Source of the DNA: CAYONZ01 sp964405465
Lineage (GTDB): Bacteria > Bdellovibrionota > Bdellovibrionia > Bdellovibrionales > JAMPXM01
Length of the DNA: 64,000 nucleotides
Direction of reading: 5' to 3'
NCBI GenBank assembly: GCA_964405465.1
Contig: CAYONZ010000015.1
Coordinates: 7,871-71,870, forward strand
Within the stretch, counting starts at the first letter, position 1. Every line of letters starts with the position of its first letter. Made by a program: the position numbers and the translations under genes. Below the pieces are notes generated by a model. The model did not search any database, was not told where the DNA came from, and saw nothing but the letters and a program-made list of their open reading frames with translations. Below are positions 42,295 to 50,372 of this stretch, one piece after another.

Positions 42295-44277
42295 ATGAAA
42301 TACGTAAAAGTGGCGGCAGGTGTGGTCAACCAGACCCCACTCGACTGGACTGGAAACAAGAATCGGATCCTGCAAACCATTGCGCATGCCCAAAAGAGTT
42401 CAGCATCGATTCTCTGCCTGCCTGAACTCTGTATTACCGGTTACGGGTGCGAGGACGCTTTTTTTTCTCCCTTCGTACATGACAAAGCTCTCCAGATATT
42501 AAAACAAATTCTGCCCCACACAGTGGGACTCGTGGTCACCCTAGGCTTACCCATTTTTCACCAAGGTGCCATTTTCAACACCACGGCCGTCATCGCAAAT
42601 GGGCAAATTCTCGGGTTCATTCCCAAGAAACAGCTCGCTGGGGACGGAGTCCACTACGAGAACCGATGGTTTAAGACCTGGCCAAACGATGTCTATGATT
42701 CACTCAAGCTCGATGGTTTAGATTACCCATTTGGAGATTTCTTTTTTGAGATCGGCGACATCCGAATTGGCCTCGAAATCTGCGAAGAAGCTTGGGTCGC
42801 CAAACGCACAGGGGCGCAGCTCGCGCAGAAGGCAACAGACATCATTCTGAATCCCAGTGCAAGTCACTTCGCCTTTGGAAAACACGAAGTTCGCAAACGA
42901 TTTGTCCTCGAGGGCTCGCGAGCTTTTGGCGTGGCATACGTGTACACGAATTTGGTAGGCAACGAATCGGGACGAATTATATTTGATGGTGGAGCGCTTA
43001 TTGCCTCAAATGGTCAGATCGTGCTGCAATCTCCGCGTTTTTCTTTTGCCGACTCGGCCATTTATACTGCCGTAATTGATGTTGAGATGAATCGAACCAA
43101 ACGCGCACAGACCGCAAGTTTCACACCTCTGATGGGGACGGACCCCTCGCTGATTCGAGTACCGTTTTCTTGGCTCGAGTGTAAACCCGAAATTTCTCAT
43201 GCCGAGGTCCACGCTTGGGAACAAAGTGCTGATATTAAAAATGAAGAATTCTATCGTGCCGAGGTGCTAGCCCTATTCGACTATTTGAGAAAAAGCCGTT
43301 CTTCCGGATTTGCGGTTTCACTCTCTGGCGGAGTGGATTCTGCGGTTTGCGCTACCCTCGCCGCTAAGTGTTTCGAGTGCGCGGCCAAAGAAATTGGCCT
43401 AGATCAATTGAAAACTCGCCTCGCATACATCCCCAAGATCGACCGACACCTTTCCCTTCAATCCCTGACAAAACAAATGGTCCTGACTCTCTACCAAAGC
43501 ACCCAAAACAGCTCCAATGACACCCGAAATGCAGCAACAAAAGTTGCTTTCGAGCTGGGGACGGAGCACCACCAGTGGAACATTGATGGCCTTCTCAAGG
43601 AGTATCACTCTCGGGTAGAAACCATTATTGGACGTCCTCTTTCCTGGGCCACCGATGACATCGCCTTACAAAATGTCCAAGCTCGAGTGCGATCCCCAGG
43701 TGTCTGGATGCTCGCCAATCTCAGGGGTGCACTCTTGTTGGCAACCAGCAATCGCAGTGAAGCCGCGGTCGGATACGCAACAATGGACGGCGACACCTCC
43801 GGGGGACTGAGCCCGATTGCGGGTGTCGATAAAGCATTTCTGCAAACATGGATTCGATGGATGGCAGAACACGGGCCAGCGGATGGAAACAAAGTGGCCT
43901 CCCTAGCTGAGGTCTATAAAGTGCCGCCCTCAGCCGAGCTCCGTCCCCCAGAAAAGCATCAAACCGATGAGGCAGATTTGATGCCTTACTCTGTTCTTGA
44001 TGCTATTGAGCGGGCGTTTATTCGGGATCGCAAAGCACCACTCGAAATTTTGTCACTATTAAAAATACATTTCCCACAGTTTCCACCAGAGATGCTTCGC
44101 AATTGGACGTCTCGCTTTCTTCGACTCTGGGCACAGAATCAGTGGAAGCGTGAGCGATATGCTCCAGCATTTCACCTTGATGACGAGAGCCTAGACCCCA
44201 AAACCTGGTGCAGATTCCCGATATTATCCAATGGATTCATTGATGAAATAGAGGACATTAAAAATTGGAACCCTTAG
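42295..44277 (+). CDS. nadE: glutamine-dependent NAD+ synthetase
   Basis: A 660-aa two-domain enzyme making NAD from deamido-NAD. The N-terminal nitrilase-type amidase has the catalytic triad in LPELCITGYG (Glu), FIPKKQLAG (Lys) and GLEICEEAW (Cys). The C-terminal synthetase has the ATP P-loop VSLSGGVDSAVCA, a LLATSNRSEAAVGYATMDGDTSGGLSPI stretch, and SAELRPPEKHQTDEADLMPY. SD-like GGAG precedes ATG 42295. Three exact 10-mers (42640, 43557, 43939) and one near-copy (43134) lie inside; those encoding GDG in LAGDGVHYENRWF and LRP in SAELRPP fall in segments that are conserved in homologues as I recall them. Confidence 0.95.
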   Translation: MKYVKVAAGVVNQTPLDWTGNKNRILQTIAHAQKSSASILCLPELCITGYGCEDAFFSPFVHDKALQILKQILPHTVGLVVTLGLPIFHQGAIFNTTAVIANGQILGFIPKKQLAGDGVHYENRWFKTWPNDVYDSLKLDGLDYPFGDFFFEIGDIRIGLEICEEAWVAKRTGAQLAQKATDIILNPSASHFAFGKHEVRKRFVLEGSRAFGVAYVYTNLVGNESGRIIFDGGALIASNGQIVLQSPRFSFADSAIYTAVIDVEMNRTKRAQTASFTPLMGTDPSLIRVPFSWLECKPEISHAEVHAWEQSADIKNEEFYRAEVLALFDYLRKSRSSGFAVSLSGGVDSAVCATLAAKCFECAAKEIGLDQLKTRLAYIPKIDRHLSLQSLTKQMVLTLYQSTQNSSNDTRNAATKVAFELGTEHHQWNIDGLLKEYHSRVETIIGRPLSWATDDIALQNVQARVRSPGVWMLANLRGALLLATSNRSEAAVGYATMDGDTSGGLSPIAGVDKAFLQTWIRWMAEHGPADGNKVASLAEVYKVPPSAELRPPEKHQTDEADLMPYSVLDAIERAFIRDRKAPLEILSLLKIHFPQFPPEMLRNWTSRFLRLWAQNQWKRERYAPAFHLDDESLDPKTWCRFPILSNGFIDEIEDIKNWNP

Positions 44278-44515
44278 AGTTATACCTGTAGGCGTACAAG
44301 GCAATTGTCGCTGTCTCTAGATCACTGGAACACAATGGATCTATACCTCAACCTACTGATTGAGTGTCCCGATTTCCACTGCCCAAAGTTTTCACGTTTT
44401 TGAGCAGTGTATAAGCCATCGACACTCAGGAAGAAATTCTAGAGCTACAAAAATTTAGCCATCCACTTTCGAGATGATCATTTTTCTGGCTCCGATTACA
44501 GGGTAAGATGCGGCG

Positions 44516-45697
44516 ATGGCGAGAATCTTCAATAGAAAATTCTATTTCGAGCTAATCTTAAGCGTCCTAATAGGTACACTTTTACCCAAAGTTTCACTGG
44601 CAAGAGCAGAATCGATTTCTATCAAGGCAGACCAAGTTGTGTCGCACGTTAATCGTGTTTGGTATGGACGAATTCATAAAATTCTAGAATTCAGAGTTTT
44701 TGATCTCCGACATTGCTCTACATCCTTTCGGCAAATGACTCTCCAGCGTTTCAATCAAATGAGTCTCGATTCCTCAGACTCGATCGCTCTGACACAGCTT
44801 CTTGAGTTCTACCAACATACTCACTCTCCACAAATTGAGATGAACTGCCAAATGCAACTCGATAAGAACGAAAATCTTTTTTGGAAACATGAGACAAGGG
44901 CCTTTAAAATTCCTAAATTAATTTTTCCTATGTCAACAGTACTTCAAGAGCTCAATCCACATTGCATCTCAAGGCAAGTGCCATCACTCAATGGCAAATA
45001 TGACTCTAATCCGTGTTTGGCCGCAGACGAAATGATTGGTCGCGGACTTATGACCGACCTCGAACTGTGGCATTCCCAAATGTCACAAATCAACACTGAA
45101 CTTCGAGTTCGATTTTCCGAAAGGACAGACAAAAATCCCTCTATAGATCTCTATGCGGTATTTCTATCGGCCACTTCCACAAGAGATACGCCTGAAAATC
45201 GGGAGCGAGCGATCGCGATGGTGGCAGGGGCACTGGCCTCGGCTCCAAGTTGGTCGGCCTACTTTGACGGAATCACCGATGTAGTTTGGAGAGACCAAAT
45301 GAAGGACAGTAGGTATTCATTGTCCCCCCGCGAAATCCAAAAACTCGTGGAATTCATCCCTGCGCTTCGTTTACAGATCGACGAACTCAGCCAACTTTTC
45401 AAGTGGGGACGGAGCAATGTCGAAGGAATGAATTGGCAGGGGATCGACCTCTCGGATAGCAATCACCACAACATGATGTCCGCATATTTAGCATGCCATT
45501 ACCGAGAGCGGACGGCACTGACCCATGAATTTCTTCCTAAGCTAATGGGACAGATCTACGAAGCAAAAGACTTTGCCTCACACCTTCTTGTCGACAAAGA
45601 CAGTTGGCCGATTGCCGTCCAAAATTTTACGACAGACACAAATCGCTACTCCGCTGGCGCCGAATGGGGCTACCGCTTTTGTAAAATGAGGCTTTAG
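44516..45697 (+). CDS. secreted hypothetical protein, 393 aa
   Basis: No family recognised. The N-terminus has a basic start and a hydrophobic stretch (FELILSVLIGTLLPKVSLARA, shown here only as its character: residues 10-30), which is consistent with a Sec signal peptide cleaved near residue 31. The mature part has about six Cys, enough for disulfides, and mixed helices. An exact 10-mer (45405) encodes Gly-Arg-Ser. It is monocistronic, with 238 bp before it and an inverted motif pair after it. Ribosome-binding site before ATG 44516 is weak. Confidence 0.65.
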   Translation: MARIFNRKFYFELILSVLIGTLLPKVSLARAESISIKADQVVSHVNRVWYGRIHKILEFRVFDLRHCSTSFRQMTLQRFNQMSLDSSDSIALTQLLEFYQHTHSPQIEMNCQMQLDKNENLFWKHETRAFKIPKLIFPMSTVLQELNPHCISRQVPSLNGKYDSNPCLAADEMIGRGLMTDLELWHSQMSQINTELRVRFSERTDKNPSIDLYAVFLSATSTRDTPENRERAIAMVAGALASAPSWSAYFDGITDVVWRDQMKDSRYSLSPREIQKLVEFIPALRLQIDELSQLFKWGRSNVEGMNWQGIDLSDSNHHNMMSAYLACHYRERTALTHEFLPKLMGQIYEAKDFASHLLVDKDSWPIAVQNFTTDTNRYSAGAEWGYRFCKMRL

Positions 45698-45753
45698 CGG
45701 CAACGCCCAAATACTCCAAATTTGTTTGGGCCAACTCGGCTCGATACGACCGA

Positions 45754-45790
45754 GGCTCCGTCCCCCGGTCTTTGATTAGGGGACGGAGCC
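45754..45790. repeat. 12-bp inverted repeat from two motif copies, intergenic
   Basis: GGCTCCGTCCCC (45754-45765) and GGGGACGGAGCC (45779-45790) are perfect inverted arms around a 13-base loop, placed 57 bp after the secreted-protein gene. There is no T run, so it is not a standard terminator, though it could stall polymerase or define an RNA 3' end. It is the same head-to-head geometry as the pair inside rnr but with a longer loop. Confidence 0.88.
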
Positions 45791-45949
45791 CAGTGATTGC
45801 GGGCACAAGAGATCTAAGCCGTGGACCGGGCGCGCGAGGCGTTAGATGGAACTGTCCGGGATTCCGGCTACATTTTTTTTTGTAATTCTGCTAAACCCTC
45901 AGGCACACTAAGTCGCACCATTTTTCTAATCACCTGCAGGAGGATTCGC

Positions 45950-46783
45950 GTGGGCACATCAAAATCAGAAGTTTGGATAAAAATGAAAGACTACACCGAC
46001 ATCAAGCTTGAAAAAACAGCCGATGGCGTGGCCAAGGTAACCATAAATCGACCCGAAGTTCGCAATGCATTTCGCCCACTCACGGTGCAGGAACTTCAAG
46101 ATGCATTTAATATTTGCCGAGATGACGGCTCAGTTGGCGTTGTGATTCTCACCGGAGCTGGTGATTTAGCTTTTTGTTCAGGTGGAGACCAACGAGTTCG
46201 TGGCACTGGCGGCTATGTCGGTGGGGACGGAGTCCCTCGGTTAAACGTACTTGATCTTCAAAAACAAATTCGCAGCATCCCAAAACCCGTGATTGCCATG
46301 GTTGCCGGATACGCAGTTGGCGGAGGACACGTACTCCACGTCGTCTGTGATCTTTCAATTGCCGCCGACAACGCTCGCTTCGGACAAACCGGACCAAAAG
46401 TTGGATCATTCGATGGCGGTCTCGGCAGCAGTTATCTCGCCAGAATTGTGGGCCAAAAGAAAGCTCGTGAAATTTGGTACCTCTGCCGTCAATACGACGC
46501 CCAACAGGCTCTCGACATGGGACTCGTCAATGCCGTTGTTCCTCTGGCAGAGCTTGAAACCGAAACTCTCAAATGGTGCCGCGAAATTCTCGAACACTCA
46601 CCGCTTGCGCTTCGCTGCTTAAAGGCCTCACTCAACGCAGATTGCGATGGGCAAATGGGTCTTCTCGATTTGGCCGGTAACGCCACACTTTTGTATTATC
46701 TCTCAGAAGAAGCAAAAGAAGGAAAACAGGCCTATTTGGAAAAGCGTCAGCCTGATTTTTCTAAGTTTCCACGATTACCATAA
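45950..46783 (+). CDS. menB: 1,4-dihydroxy-2-naphthoyl-CoA synthase
   Basis: Crotonase-family enzyme of 277 aa closing the naphthoate ring. Strong MenB markers are VTINRPEVRNAFRP, FCSGGDQRVRG, PRLNVLDLQKQIRSIPKPV, GYAVGGGHVLHVVCDL, ADNARFGQTGPKVGSFDGG and REIWYLCRQYDAQ. GTG 45950 is chosen because AGGAGG lies six bases upstream and the length matches B. subtilis MenB; the frame is open from 45821 and ATG 45983 is also possible. It starts the menB-menA-menC-menE operon. An exact 10-mer (46223), the rightmost in the window, encodes GDG in YVGGDGVPRL, where B. subtilis has a same-length segment. Confidence 0.96.
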   Translation: MGTSKSEVWIKMKDYTDIKLEKTADGVAKVTINRPEVRNAFRPLTVQELQDAFNICRDDGSVGVVILTGAGDLAFCSGGDQRVRGTGGYVGGDGVPRLNVLDLQKQIRSIPKPVIAMVAGYAVGGGHVLHVVCDLSIAADNARFGQTGPKVGSFDGGLGSSYLARIVGQKKAREIWYLCRQYDAQQALDMGLVNAVVPLAELETETLKWCREILEHSPLALRCLKASLNADCDGQMGLLDLAGNATLLYYLSEEAKEGKQAYLEKRQPDFSKFPRLP

Positions 46784-46801
46784 TTTTAAGTGGAAGATAT
46801 C

Positions 46802-47800
46802 GTGACAGAAACTCAAAGTTCCCTTCGCGCATCACCACCAGTTCACTCGGGCCCAACAGGAAATGCTGTTGGCCCCTGGCTTTTGGCTTTAAGGCCAAAG
46901 ACTCTCACTGCAGCATTGGTTCCCGTGGTGGTTGCCTCCGCACTTTGCTACTCAAACTGGAAAACCACCTGTGGCATTGACAGTGCCAATTCTTCGATTC
47001 TCTCTCTAAACCATCCGTGCGTTCCATTTGCCTGGTGGATTTCGATCTTTGCTCTACTCAGCTCGGTATTTATTCAAATCGGCACTAATCTGGTAAACGA
47101 TGCCCTTGACTTCAAAAAAGGCGCCGACACCGAATCACGCATTGGACCCAAGAGAGTTACCCAAACCGGTCTTCTCACTGATAAACAGGTTTTATTTGGT
47201 GCCATGATCTGCTTTTTATTGGCAACGCTTTTCGGAGTTCCCCTCGTATTAACCGGTGGATGGCCGATTGCCTTAGTGGGACTCATTTCTATCGCATGTG
47301 CTTACGGTTACACTGGAGGCCCATTTCCACTCGCCTACCGTGGCCTCGGTGACTTGTTTGTGATTATTTTTTTTGGTTGGGTTGCGGTTTTAGGTATGCA
47401 GTTTCTATTTATGAAATCAATCAACATTGATGGATTCATCGTTGGAACACAGATCGGCTTTCTCGCAACGGTTTTAATTGCAATCAATAATTTGCGCGAC
47501 CGAGATCAAGATGTTCATGTAAACAAAAAGACATTAGCCGTGCGCTTCGGAAAAAATTTCGCAAGAACCGAAATTGCAGTTCTTGCCTTTGCGCCTTTTA
47601 TTCTGGGTGCATATTGGATAATGACCCATCGGGTGCTCATGGGCACAGTCCCGTTCATCGCGATTCCCCTAGCTATAAAAGTGGTAAACGGAATTTTCTC
47701 TAACGAACCCAGCTCGCTCTATAATCAGTTTCTCGGCAAAGCTGCCGGCCTACATCTGCTCTTCGGGATAGGCCTAGCAATCGCGGCGGTATTTTCGTGA
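46802..47800 (+). CDS. menA: 1,4-dihydroxy-2-naphthoate polyprenyltransferase
   Basis: Integral membrane prenyltransferase of about 332 aa that attaches the polyprenyl chain. The first Asp-rich motif is LVNDALDFKKGADTE followed by GPKRVTQTG, and the second region has AYGYTGGPFPLAYRGLGDLFV and INNLRDRDQDV; these are MenA hallmarks. About eight hydrophobic segments. GTG 46802 has GGAAG five bases upstream; GTG 46790 is in frame. Its stop overlaps the menC start (GTGA). Confidence 0.95.
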   Translation: MTETQSSLRASPPVHSGPTGNAVGPWLLALRPKTLTAALVPVVVASALCYSNWKTTCGIDSANSSILSLNHPCVPFAWWISIFALLSSVFIQIGTNLVNDALDFKKGADTESRIGPKRVTQTGLLTDKQVLFGAMICFLLATLFGVPLVLTGGWPIALVGLISIACAYGYTGGPFPLAYRGLGDLFVIIFFGWVAVLGMQFLFMKSINIDGFIVGTQIGFLATVLIAINNLRDRDQDVHVNKKTLAVRFGKNFARTEIAVLAFAPFILGAYWIMTHRVLMGTVPFIAIPLAIKVVNGIFSNEPSSLYNQFLGKAAGLHLLFGIGLAIAAVFS

Positions 47801-48906
47801 ACATCTCGGACCACCCAAGTCGTAACGTAGCGATTTGGAGCGCACCCTACATATTAGAGCGCCGCAATTCCTCTGGTTCAGATGATGTTCGCTACGGCAC
47901 ACTTTTGAAATTCAATTTTCCTGATGGCGTGGGCTATGCAGATCTTCACCCCTGGCCAGAACTCGGGGACCTCGACTTAAAAACTCAACTCGAGGCTCTC
48001 GCTTCAGGAAAACTTCAAACACAACAACTGAAAAACAGCTTTCTTTTTGCAACAATTGACGCAAAAAATCGTTCGCAAAATCTCAATGCGTTTGCTGGAG
48101 CAACGGTGCCTCAAAGTCACTTTCTTTTGGCAAATACAAATCATCTTCACCTTACAACCCTTATGCTCATCACTGAAGACTCGTTTCGAGCAATAAAAAT
48201 CAAGGTCGGAAGAAATCTCGAACAGGAGATGAAGTGTTTTAAAAAGATCTCAGAGGAATGGCCCGAAGATTTGGCAATTCGACTAGACTTCAACGCAATA
48301 GCGCCTCTGAACGATGTCTGTGCTTTTTTTAAAAGTCTTCCAAAAAATATTCGAGATAAAATTGAATTTGTCGAGGATCCAATTTCCTTGCGTGGATTAC
48401 GTCCTGACCAACAAAGTGATTTAATGCAATTACTAGATCGTGAAGTTGGGCACACCATCACCTGGGCCCAAGACTTCGAACCCATCATTGGAAACTCTAG
48501 CCATGCTAAAGTGCAAATTTTGAAGCCTGCCGTCGATATAGTAACAATGCAAGTGGCATCAACAAATGAAACTCAGATTCTAACAAATTTATCCAAACAT
48601 GACATCGTCGTATCGAGCTATCTCGATCATCCGCTCGCACAAACACAAGCCGCTTATATAGCCACTCGCCTCATGCAACTCGCCCCCGAAAAAATTCGAA
48701 CTTGTGGCTTACTATCACACACGATTTACCAACCGTCAGAATTTTCTGAGGAGCTCGTCGCGAAGGGTCCCTACTTTCAAATCCCTTCCGGAGTGGGCTT
48801 CGGATTCGATTTACCTCTTGCTCGACAAAATTGGAAACTGCTCTCTGCAGTTTCCTGCTCCGACTTGTCTCAACAAGTTGGGAACCATGATGGTTTGGTG
48901 CAATGA
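47797..48906 (+). CDS. menC: o-succinylbenzoate synthase
   Basis: Enolase-superfamily enzyme of 369 aa that dehydrates SHCHC. Catalytic pieces are AIKIKVG (Lys-x-Lys), IRLDFNA and FVEDPIS (metal ligands), and VQILKPAVD containing the second catalytic Lys. GTG start overlaps the menA stop, and its own stop overlaps the menE ATG (ATGA). Sequence is rather divergent but context fixes the assignment. Confidence 0.9.
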   Translation: MNISDHPSRNVAIWSAPYILERRNSSGSDDVRYGTLLKFNFPDGVGYADLHPWPELGDLDLKTQLEALASGKLQTQQLKNSFLFATIDAKNRSQNLNAFAGATVPQSHFLLANTNHLHLTTLMLITEDSFRAIKIKVGRNLEQEMKCFKKISEEWPEDLAIRLDFNAIAPLNDVCAFFKSLPKNIRDKIEFVEDPISLRGLRPDQQSDLMQLLDREVGHTITWAQDFEPIIGNSSHAKVQILKPAVDIVTMQVASTNETQILTNLSKHDIVVSSYLDHPLAQTQAAYIATRLMQLAPEKIRTCGLLSHTIYQPSEFSEELVAKGPYFQIPSGVGFGFDLPLARQNWKLLSAVSCSDLSQQVGNHDGLVQ

Positions 48907-50321
48907 TGCCACAATTAAAACATTTCTCTGACCAACTTTCCAAAACCTGCGATTTCTATACAACCGATGGGAATGTCGAATGGCTAGGCAAATCCACCCA
49001 TGTGATTCTGAATTCGCGTATGCCCTCGGAGACAAAAGAGCAAATCATTCGTACACTAAATAAAAACTGTTTTAGTGGAAATGGCAAAGATCATTGTCTT
49101 CCCGAAGAAAGCGTAGTGCTGCAAACTTCCGGATCTACCACTCCGATTACGCCACTTGGAAAATCAGCTCAAACAAAACTTGTTGTACTTTCGAAGTCTG
49201 CATTTTTAGCATCTGCAGCTGCCGTCAATAAACACTTTTCTATTTCAGCAGAAGATCGATGGCTACAAGTGCTCCCACGATTTCATGTTGGTGGACTGGC
49301 AATTTATGCACGTGCATTTCTATCTAAATCTCCTGTGGTTGAGTCCTCACTTATTGAAAACAAATGGGACGTTCACACCTTTTTGCGGGAGCTCACTCAA
49401 GCGAAAGCAACCCTGGTCTCACTTGTACCGACTCAGATATTTGACCTTTGTTCGCATGATCTTTCTCCGCCTGAAGATCTAAGAGCAGTGATTGTAGGTG
49501 GATCCAAACTAAGTGCATCTCTCTATCGAAGAGCCCGGCAACTAGGGTGGCCCATTTACCCTAGCTTCGGGGCGACTGAGCTCTGTTCACAAATCGCGAC
49601 TGCACCCTATTCAATGACTTTCGATCCCACGAGTTGTGAATGGACCGGGAGGAGTGTCGCCCCTTTAGTGTCTGCGGACCGAGCTTTGCTAGATTTTAAA
49701 TTTCCAGATCTTGAACTCTTGCCACATATTGAATGTCAAGTCGAAGCCACAGGTCGGCTTCTATTTCGTGGACCTTCTTTGTTCTCAGGATACATTTTTG
49801 TGAGCAGTTCTCCCGAGTGGGGTGAATCAATGAATGCAGATGGCTGGTTTGCCTCAGAAGACTTTGGAAGCCTCAATGAAAAGACTCTTCGTATAAACGG
49901 ACGAGGTGCTGACTATCTCAAAATAGGTGGTGAAGCTGTATCTTTGATCGAGCTGAATGAAATATTTGAGATCGCACGCGACAGAACACGTTTTGTTTAT
50001 GACTGCTCACTATTGAGTCTTGCCGATGATCGCCTAGGAGAAAAAATTGTTTTGGCGGTGGCCTGTCCCATGGAATATTGGCCTACAGAACAGCAAGATG
50101 AAAATGACACTAAACCCACTGACCTCAGAAAAACTGCCCAAGCTTCTATCGAAAATTTAGTCGCCTGTTACAATTCAAATGTTTTACCTGTGGCAAAAAT
50201 TCGTGAGGTCATTTGCATTAATAAAATTCCACGCTCGCCGCTCGGAAAAGTTTTGCGCGAAGAGCTTAAGACTTTGTGTTCAAAGAATAGCTCAAAGAGT
50301 GGTTCGCGAAAATTGTATTGA
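48903..50321 (+). CDS. menE: o-succinylbenzoate--CoA ligase
   Basis: ANL-superfamily ligase of 472 aa that activates OSB with CoA. The P-loop is LQTSGSTTPI, shorter and more divergent than usual; other motifs are LPRFHVGGLAIYARA, PSFGATELCSQIA, WFASEDFGSL and the catalytic Lys in IPRSPLGKVLREEL. It is the last gene of menBACE, with a four-base overlap with menC. With menF, menD, menH and menG on the other side of the window this completes the classical pathway except for the DHNA-CoA thioesterase. Confidence 0.93.
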   Translation: MMPQLKHFSDQLSKTCDFYTTDGNVEWLGKSTHVILNSRMPSETKEQIIRTLNKNCFSGNGKDHCLPEESVVLQTSGSTTPITPLGKSAQTKLVVLSKSAFLASAAAVNKHFSISAEDRWLQVLPRFHVGGLAIYARAFLSKSPVVESSLIENKWDVHTFLRELTQAKATLVSLVPTQIFDLCSHDLSPPEDLRAVIVGGSKLSASLYRRARQLGWPIYPSFGATELCSQIATAPYSMTFDPTSCEWTGRSVAPLVSADRALLDFKFPDLELLPHIECQVEATGRLLFRGPSLFSGYIFVSSSPEWGESMNADGWFASEDFGSLNEKTLRINGRGADYLKIGGEAVSLIELNEIFEIARDRTRFVYDCSLLSLADDRLGEKIVLAVACPMEYWPTEQQDENDTKPTDLRKTAQASIENLVACYNSNVLPVAKIREVICINKIPRSPLGKVLREELKTLCSKNSSKSGSRKLY

Positions 50322-50372
50322 ACGCCGATTCCTAATTCGGAAAAAAATGATTTCACTAAAAAAGAAATTTGC

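Larger units (their letters stand above)
20516..46232. repeat. dispersed 10-mer family GGGGACGGAG / CTCCGTCCCC
   Basis: Exact copies read as GGGGACGGAG on the plus strand start at 20516, 25622, 28013, 31070, 42640, 43557, 45405, 45779 and 46223. Copies on the minus strand (CTCCGTCCCC on plus) start at 25018, 25606, 28570, 29396, 33145, 34127, 34471, 34813, 34947, 36523, 37612, 38071, 38092, 42036, 43939 and 45756. One-mismatch copies are at 25979, 32226, 32360, 41762 and 43134. The base after the 10-mer is C or T in 22 of 25 exact copies. Roughly 0.12 copies are expected by chance in 64 kb counting both strands. Eighteen lie clearly inside genes. None is found before 20.5 kb or after 46.3 kb. 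Confidence 0.9.

Noticed and set aside
45821..45949. Extra 43 N-terminal codons of MenB
   Set aside because: AGGAGG before GTG 45950 and the usual MenB length favour the downstream start; the extension has no conserved residues.
20516..46232. The 10-mer as a Chi site or FtsK (KOPS) site
   Set aside because: Those sites are strongly strand-biased relative to replication; here orientation is mixed within a few kb. This is weak evidence from one window, so the option is only set aside.
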